Shown here: positions 23,433-25,821 of the stretch, in pieces | Layout: every line of letters starts with the position of its first letter | How positions within the stretch are numbered: the stretch's first letter is position 1 | From: an uncultured Anaerococcus sp. | GTDB taxonomy: Bacteria > Bacillota > Clostridia > Tissierellales > Peptoniphilaceae | Length of the DNA: 25,821 nucleotides | Assembly (NCBI GenBank): GCA_900550345.1 | Contig: URRX01000004.1 | Coordinates: 1 to 25,821, forward strand | Reading direction: 5' to 3' | Notes under the pieces: generated by a model | What the model was told of the DNA's origin: nothing | What the model saw: only the letters and a program-made list of their open reading frames with translations | The model's database searches: none | Position numbers and translations under genes: made by a program

Positions 23433-23478
23433 AAGTACACATATAAACACATTAGATAACACGAAACGGAAATAATGT

Positions 23479-23520
23479 TGAAATTCCAACAGTTGAATTT
23501 CACAAGGAACTGCACAAGGA
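23479..23520 (+). promoter_or_regulatory. Leader hairpin and duplicated ribosome-binding-like element of the endolysin
   Basis: TGAAATTC (23479-23486) pairs perfectly with GAATTTCA (23495-23502) around an 8-nt loop. The octamer CACAAGGA then occurs twice (23501-23508 and 23513-23520), the second merging into the AAGGAGG ribosome binding site. The hairpin ends 24 nt before ATG 23527. It may tune endolysin translation; this is inference. Confidence 0.4.
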
Positions 23521-23526
23521 GGAATT

Positions 23527-24477
23527 ATGAGTAATAGTAGTTTAGTTAGTTTTCCAGATTATAGTCCGAACCATAGCGGGACAAGAACACATCCTATCAC
23601 AAAAATAGCAATCCATCATACAGCTGGAGTTTTGACAGCTGCAGGCATTGGTAGTGTATTTAAATCTACATCTAGGCAAGCTTCTTGTAACTATGGGATA
23701 GGAAATGATAACAGGATAGTTTTAGTAGTGGATGAAGCAAATAGAGCATGGACGACATCTTCTGCTTGGTGTGATAACCGTGCTGTAACAATAGAGGTAT
23801 CAAATTCCCAATACGGTGGAAATTGGCTTGTAAGTGATAGAGTTTTAAATACTCTAATAGATTTAGTTACAGATATATGTAGGAGAAACGGAATAAAAAA
23901 CTGCACTTATACTGGAGGCAAAGACGGGGTTTTACAAATGCATAGATGGTATGCTCAAACATCTTGTCCTGGTCCTTATCTTGGTAGTAAATTTACCTAT
24001 ATTGCTAACGAGGTTAATAAGAGATTAAGAGGTGGTAAATCTACAAGTACATCATCTAATCTTTATAGAGTAAGAAAATCTTGGGGAGATAGTAAAAGTC
24101 AAAAGGGAGCTTTTAAAAATCTTAATAGTGCAATAGATTTGGCGAAAAAGAACGGATTTAAGGTTTATGATAGTAGCGGAAAACAAGTATATCCAGAAAT
24201 AAAGAAAGCAAGTACAAGTTCAAATGCAAGTCCGAAATTTATCAAGTATGAAAACTGGACGGGTATAACTCTAGACGTATGTAACGTTAGGTCAGCTCCT
24301 AATACTAATGCTCCTATTGTTGCACAATATCAAAAAAATAAACCAATCCATTATGATAGTGTTTACGAAGGTGATGGTTATCGTTGGATTTCTTATATTG
24401 GTGCAAATTCTGGACAAAGAAGATATGTTGCTTGTAGGAGATTAAGCGGGAATACTACACCTTGGATAAAGTTTTAA
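23527..24477 (+). CDS. Endolysin: N-acetylmuramoyl-L-alanine amidase with SH3 domain
   Basis: The 316-residue protein has an N-terminal Amidase_2 domain (about residues 1-165) with zinc ligands His30 in AIHHTAG, His139 in QMHRWYAQ and Cys147 in TSCPGPYL. A linker module 'YRVRKSWGDSKSQKGAFKNL' with 'VYDSSGKQVYP' (about 177-225) looks like the SPOR-like linker of clostridial lysins. The C-terminal SH3_5-type domain (CNVRSAPNTNAP, YRWISYIG, RRYVACR) binds the cell wall. It cleaves the amide bond between MurNAc and the peptide stem. No signal peptide is present, so export depends on a holin. All catalytic ligands are present. Confidence 0.93.
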   Translation: MSNSSLVSFPDYSPNHSGTRTHPITKIAIHHTAGVLTAAGIGSVFKSTSRQASCNYGIGNDNRIVLVVDEANRAWTTSSAWCDNRAVTIEVSNSQYGGNWLVSDRVLNTLIDLVTDICRRNGIKNCTYTGGKDGVLQMHRWYAQTSCPGPYLGSKFTYIANEVNKRLRGGKSTSTSSNLYRVRKSWGDSKSQKGAFKNLNSAIDLAKKNGFKVYDSSGKQVYPEIKKASTSSNASPKFIKYENWTGITLDVCNVRSAPNTNAPIVAQYQKNKPIHYDSVYEGDGYRWISYIGANSGQRRYVACRRLSGNTTPWIKF

Positions 24478-24478
24478 C

Positions 24479-24510
24479 TTGACTTATAGTATCATATATA
24501 GTACTATAAT
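24479..24510 (+). promoter_or_regulatory. hicAB promoter with inverted-repeat operator
   Basis: TTGACT (24479-24484) serves as -35. TATAAT at 24505-24510 gives a long 20-bp spacer; TACTAT at 24502-24507 gives 17 bp but a poorer -10. Inside, ATAGTA (24486-24491) and TACTAT (24502-24507) form an inverted repeat that overlaps the promoter. This is a natural operator for HicB, whose C-terminus has a DNA-binding fold. The promoter begins 2 nt after the endolysin stop. Confidence 0.65.
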
Positions 24511-24533
24511 ATTACAAGGGAGGTGAAAAGTAT

Positions 24534-24773
24534 TTGACTAAAAAAGATAAGCTTATCAAGAAAATGAAAGCAAGTCCTAGAAATATTAGTCCGGATGAAA
24601 TTGAAAAAATGCTAGGCTGGTTAAATTTTGATAAAAGGAAGAACAATGCAGGTAGTCATCAAATTTTCAAAAGGAAATCTGACGGAAAAGTTTTTAACTT
24701 GGTTTTAACAAATAACCCAGTTAAAAAATATCAAGTTGATGATATACTTAAAATAATTGAAGAAGGGGAATAA
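24534..24773 (+). CDS. hicA: HicA toxin (mRNA interferase)
   Basis: The 79-residue protein has the HicA signature: an N-terminal helix, 'LGWLNFDKRKNNAGSHQIF' with the catalytic His42 in GSHxxF, and a last helix 'YQVDDILKIIEE'. HicA has a double-stranded-RNA-binding-like fold and cleaves mRNA when not bound by HicB. At 79 residues it is slightly longer than many HicA proteins. It starts at TTG 24534, 8 nt after GGGAGGTG. The catalytic His is present, so the toxin appears intact. Confidence 0.92.
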   Translation: MTKKDKLIKKMKASPRNISPDEIEKMLGWLNFDKRKNNAGSHQIFKRKSDGKVFNLVLTNNPVKKYQVDDILKIIEEGE

Positions 24774-24782
24774 TTTCCCCTT
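24763..24782 (+). other. Hairpin over the hicA stop codon
   Basis: AAGGGGAA (24763-24770) pairs perfectly with TTCCCCTT (24775-24782) around TAAT, which holds the hicA stop. Only one further T follows, so it is not a good terminator. It could slow ribosomes, shield the mRNA 3' end of hicA or set the toxin to antitoxin ratio. Confidence 0.6.
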
Positions 24783-24806
24783 TGGAAGTCAAATACTTTT
24801 AAAAAA

Positions 24807-25151
24807 ATGAAAGATTTAAAATATTATTTATCTTTACCATGGAATTTTAAAGTTAAAAAGGTGAATGATGAGAGTGGAAGTTATTATCTAGGCTGTATTC
24901 AAGAAATACCAGAGGTAAGAGGTCATGGAGATACTTTAGATGAATGTTATGATCTTGTGATGGAAATATTAGAAACAAATTTAGAACTAATGATTGAAGA
25001 TGGGGACAAAATACCAGAACCAGTTGATAAAAATTATTCTGGAAAATTTAATGTAAGAATACCTAAATCTCTTCATAAAAAATTATCAGAAGAAGCAGAA
25101 GATGAAGGTATATCATTAAATCAATTAGCAGTTTATAAATTAAGTATATAA
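24807..25151 (+). CDS. hicB: HicB antitoxin
   Basis: The 114-residue protein has the HicB N-terminal domain ('LKYYLSLPWNFKVKKVND', 'YYLGCIQEIPEVRGHGDT', then 'DECYDLVMEILETNLEL'). It ends in an Arc-type ribbon-helix-helix (FNVRIPKSLHKKLSEEAEDE, then ISLNQLAVYKLSI) for binding its own operator. It neutralises HicA by direct contact. ATG 24807 fits the family N-terminus but has no ribosome binding site at normal distance: the nearest, GGAAG at 24784-24788, is 18 nt away. It is in the same frame as hicA, 33 nt after its stop. Confidence 0.92.
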   Translation: MKDLKYYLSLPWNFKVKKVNDESGSYYLGCIQEIPEVRGHGDTLDECYDLVMEILETNLELMIEDGDKIPEPVDKNYSGKFNVRIPKSLHKKLSEEAEDEGISLNQLAVYKLSI

Positions 25152-25156
25152 GTTTT

Positions 25157-25184
25157 AAGCGATTACATTTGTAGTCGCTTTTTT
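25157..25184 (+). terminator. Intrinsic terminator of hicAB
   Basis: AAGCGATTA (25157-25165) pairs with TAGTCGCTT (25172-25180), one T-G pair, followed by TTTT. It starts 5 nt after hicB. Confidence 0.82.
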
Positions 25185-25205
25185 AGTGGATAAAAAGGAG
25201 ATAAT

Positions 25206-25577
25206 ATGGATAATAATTTAAAAATGTTTATAATTGGAATGTTAGCTGTTGCTATTGTATATAGCATAATTACTTTTTTAAATTATAGTAAAGAATATAC
25301 AAAAGAAATAAAAAATGAAAGGGTAAATTATACCCTAGACAGGTTAAATAAGATTATAGGAAAAGCCGTGGGAGCAGCAAAACAAGTAATAGTTGATAAT
25401 GCAAAAGATGATGGCACTTTTACACCTTCATTTGGTAAAGAAATAAGGGATGAAGTGTTTGAATCAGTTTTGAAGGTATTAGGAGATGAGGGAAAAAATT
25501 TATTAAATGAAGCATTAGGCGATTTAGATGAATATATCTCAAACGGGATAGAAGATGAAGTTGATAAACGAAAATAG
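25206..25577 (+). CDS. Holin LLH-like membrane protein
   Basis: The 123-residue protein starts at ATG 25206 after AAGGAGA. It has one N-terminal membrane segment (MFIIGMLAVAIVYSIITFL, residues 7-25). A soluble part follows with 'LNKIIGKAVGAAKQVIVDNA', 'GTFTPSFGKEIRDEVFESVL' and 'EYISNGIEDEVDKRK'. This layout, one helix then a domain ending in an 'I...IE..V' helix, is that of Holin_LLH-type proteins. It would assist endolysin release, though it is separated from the endolysin by hicAB. A non-holin role is possible. Confidence 0.65.
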   Translation: MDNNLKMFIIGMLAVAIVYSIITFLNYSKEYTKEIKNERVNYTLDRLNKIIGKAVGAAKQVIVDNAKDDGTFTPSFGKEIRDEVFESVLKVLGDEGKNLLNEALGDLDEYISNGIEDEVDKRK

Positions 25578-25629
25578 TACAATGTAAATGATAGTTAAAC
25601 ATATATTGTGTTTACGAAATTTTCTACAT

Positions 25630-25659
25630 GACCACTGGCTTTTGGCTGGTGGTCTTTTT
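25630..25659 (+). terminator. Strong intrinsic terminator at the end of the phage late region
   Basis: GACCACTGGC (25630-25639) pairs with GCTGGTGGTC (25645-25654), two G-U pairs, around TTTTG and is followed by TTTTT. It probably ends the late transcript. Confidence 0.85.
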
Positions 25660-25685
25660 GTTTATTTGATTTTTAGTATTATAAT
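25658..25685 (+). promoter_or_regulatory. Putative promoter for the DUF3800 gene
   Basis: TTGTTT (25658-25663) and TATAAT (25680-25685) are spaced by 16 bp, ending 32 nt before the next start codon. The -35 is weak and begins inside the T run of the terminator. Confidence 0.45.
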
Positions 25686-25717
25686 ATATATAACAAAATA
25701 ATTATAGAAAGGTGAAC

Positions 25718-25821
25718 ATGCAAGAAATATATTTATTTATAGACGATTCAGGGTCTTTACATAAGAATGCACCAGATGATTTTTTTATATATGCTGGTTA
25801 TATTTTTATAAATAAAAAAAT
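25718..25821 (+). CDS. DUF3800 domain protein, 5' part only
   Basis: ATG 25718 follows GAAAGGTGA (ribosome binding site) and the frame is open to the window edge, giving 34 residues. The start 'MQEIYLFIDDSGSLHKNA' followed by 'DDFFIYAGYIFINKK' is the typical DUF3800 N-terminus (IYxFxDESG....... ), where the Asp and Ser-Gly are conserved. DUF3800 proteins are found in mobile elements and near defence genes; their activity is not established. As an apparently separately transcribed gene beyond the late terminator it looks like cargo or the first gene outside the phage. Confidence 0.75.
   Translation, partial: MQEIYLFIDDSGSLHKNAPDDFFIYAGYIFINKK

Noticed and set aside
1..25821. tRNA genes, CRISPR arrays, integrase or att sites
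   Set aside because: I saw no cloverleaf, no regularly spaced repeats, no recombinase ORF and no long direct repeats in the window.

Overview
The window is the middle and late part of a tailed-phage (siphovirus) genome, most likely a prophage. It is AT-rich, uses strong AGGAGG-type ribosome binding sites and several TTG starts, and every gene lies on the + strand. Family-level resemblances (SPP1-like portal and gp7-like head protein, ArpU/RinA-like late regulator, TP901-1-type tail, Amidase_2 + SH3 endolysin, HicAB) point to a low-GC Firmicutes host, possibly an anaerobic coccus or clostridium. The genus is a guess. No integrase, repressor, replication initiator, att site, tRNA or CRISPR array is visible.

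Layout. (1) 1-2161: an operon of nine small, mostly acidic proteins, largely unrecognised, with seven ATGA stop/start overlaps; a YopX-like protein is the third. (2) 2167-4138: DNA-metabolism and regulatory genes: MazG-like pyrophosphohydrolase, a small unknown protein, DUF3310, RusA resolvase, a conserved small protein and an ArpU/RinA/DUF1492-like late regulator. (3) 4139-4422: non-coding junction with a terminator and a long imperfect inverted repeat (26 positions per arm) ending at the terS ribosome binding site. (4) 4423-9844: packaging and portal genes. The large terminase gene is split by a 947-nt group I intron carrying a GIY-YIG homing endonuclease with its own promoter-like and terminator-like signals. 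(5) 9951-14111: scaffold, capsid, connectors, major tail protein and tail assembly chaperones, the last pair probably joined by -1 frameshifting at T TTT TTA. (6) 14101-22982: tape measure, distal tail protein, a large tail-associated protein with collagen-like segments, a small coiled-coil protein and a protein with two chitin-binding-like repeats. (7) 23040-25577: holin-like membrane protein, amidase endolysin, HicA/HicB toxin-antitoxin and a second holin-like (LLH-type) protein. (8) 25718-end: start of a DUF3800-type gene after a strong terminator.

How the genes work together. The early operon supplies accessory and nucleotide/DNA functions. The ArpU-like protein probably switches on the late genes. 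TerS and TerL package DNA through the portal into a capsid built on the scaffold, and the chaperones and tape measure build a long tail ending in Dit and the tail-associated protein. Holin-like proteins and the amidase release the virions. HicAB and DUF3800 look like cargo useful to a lysogen. The clearest unusual features are the intron in terL, the frameshift site whose -1 frame opens exactly at the slippery heptamer, and the long stem upstream of terS.
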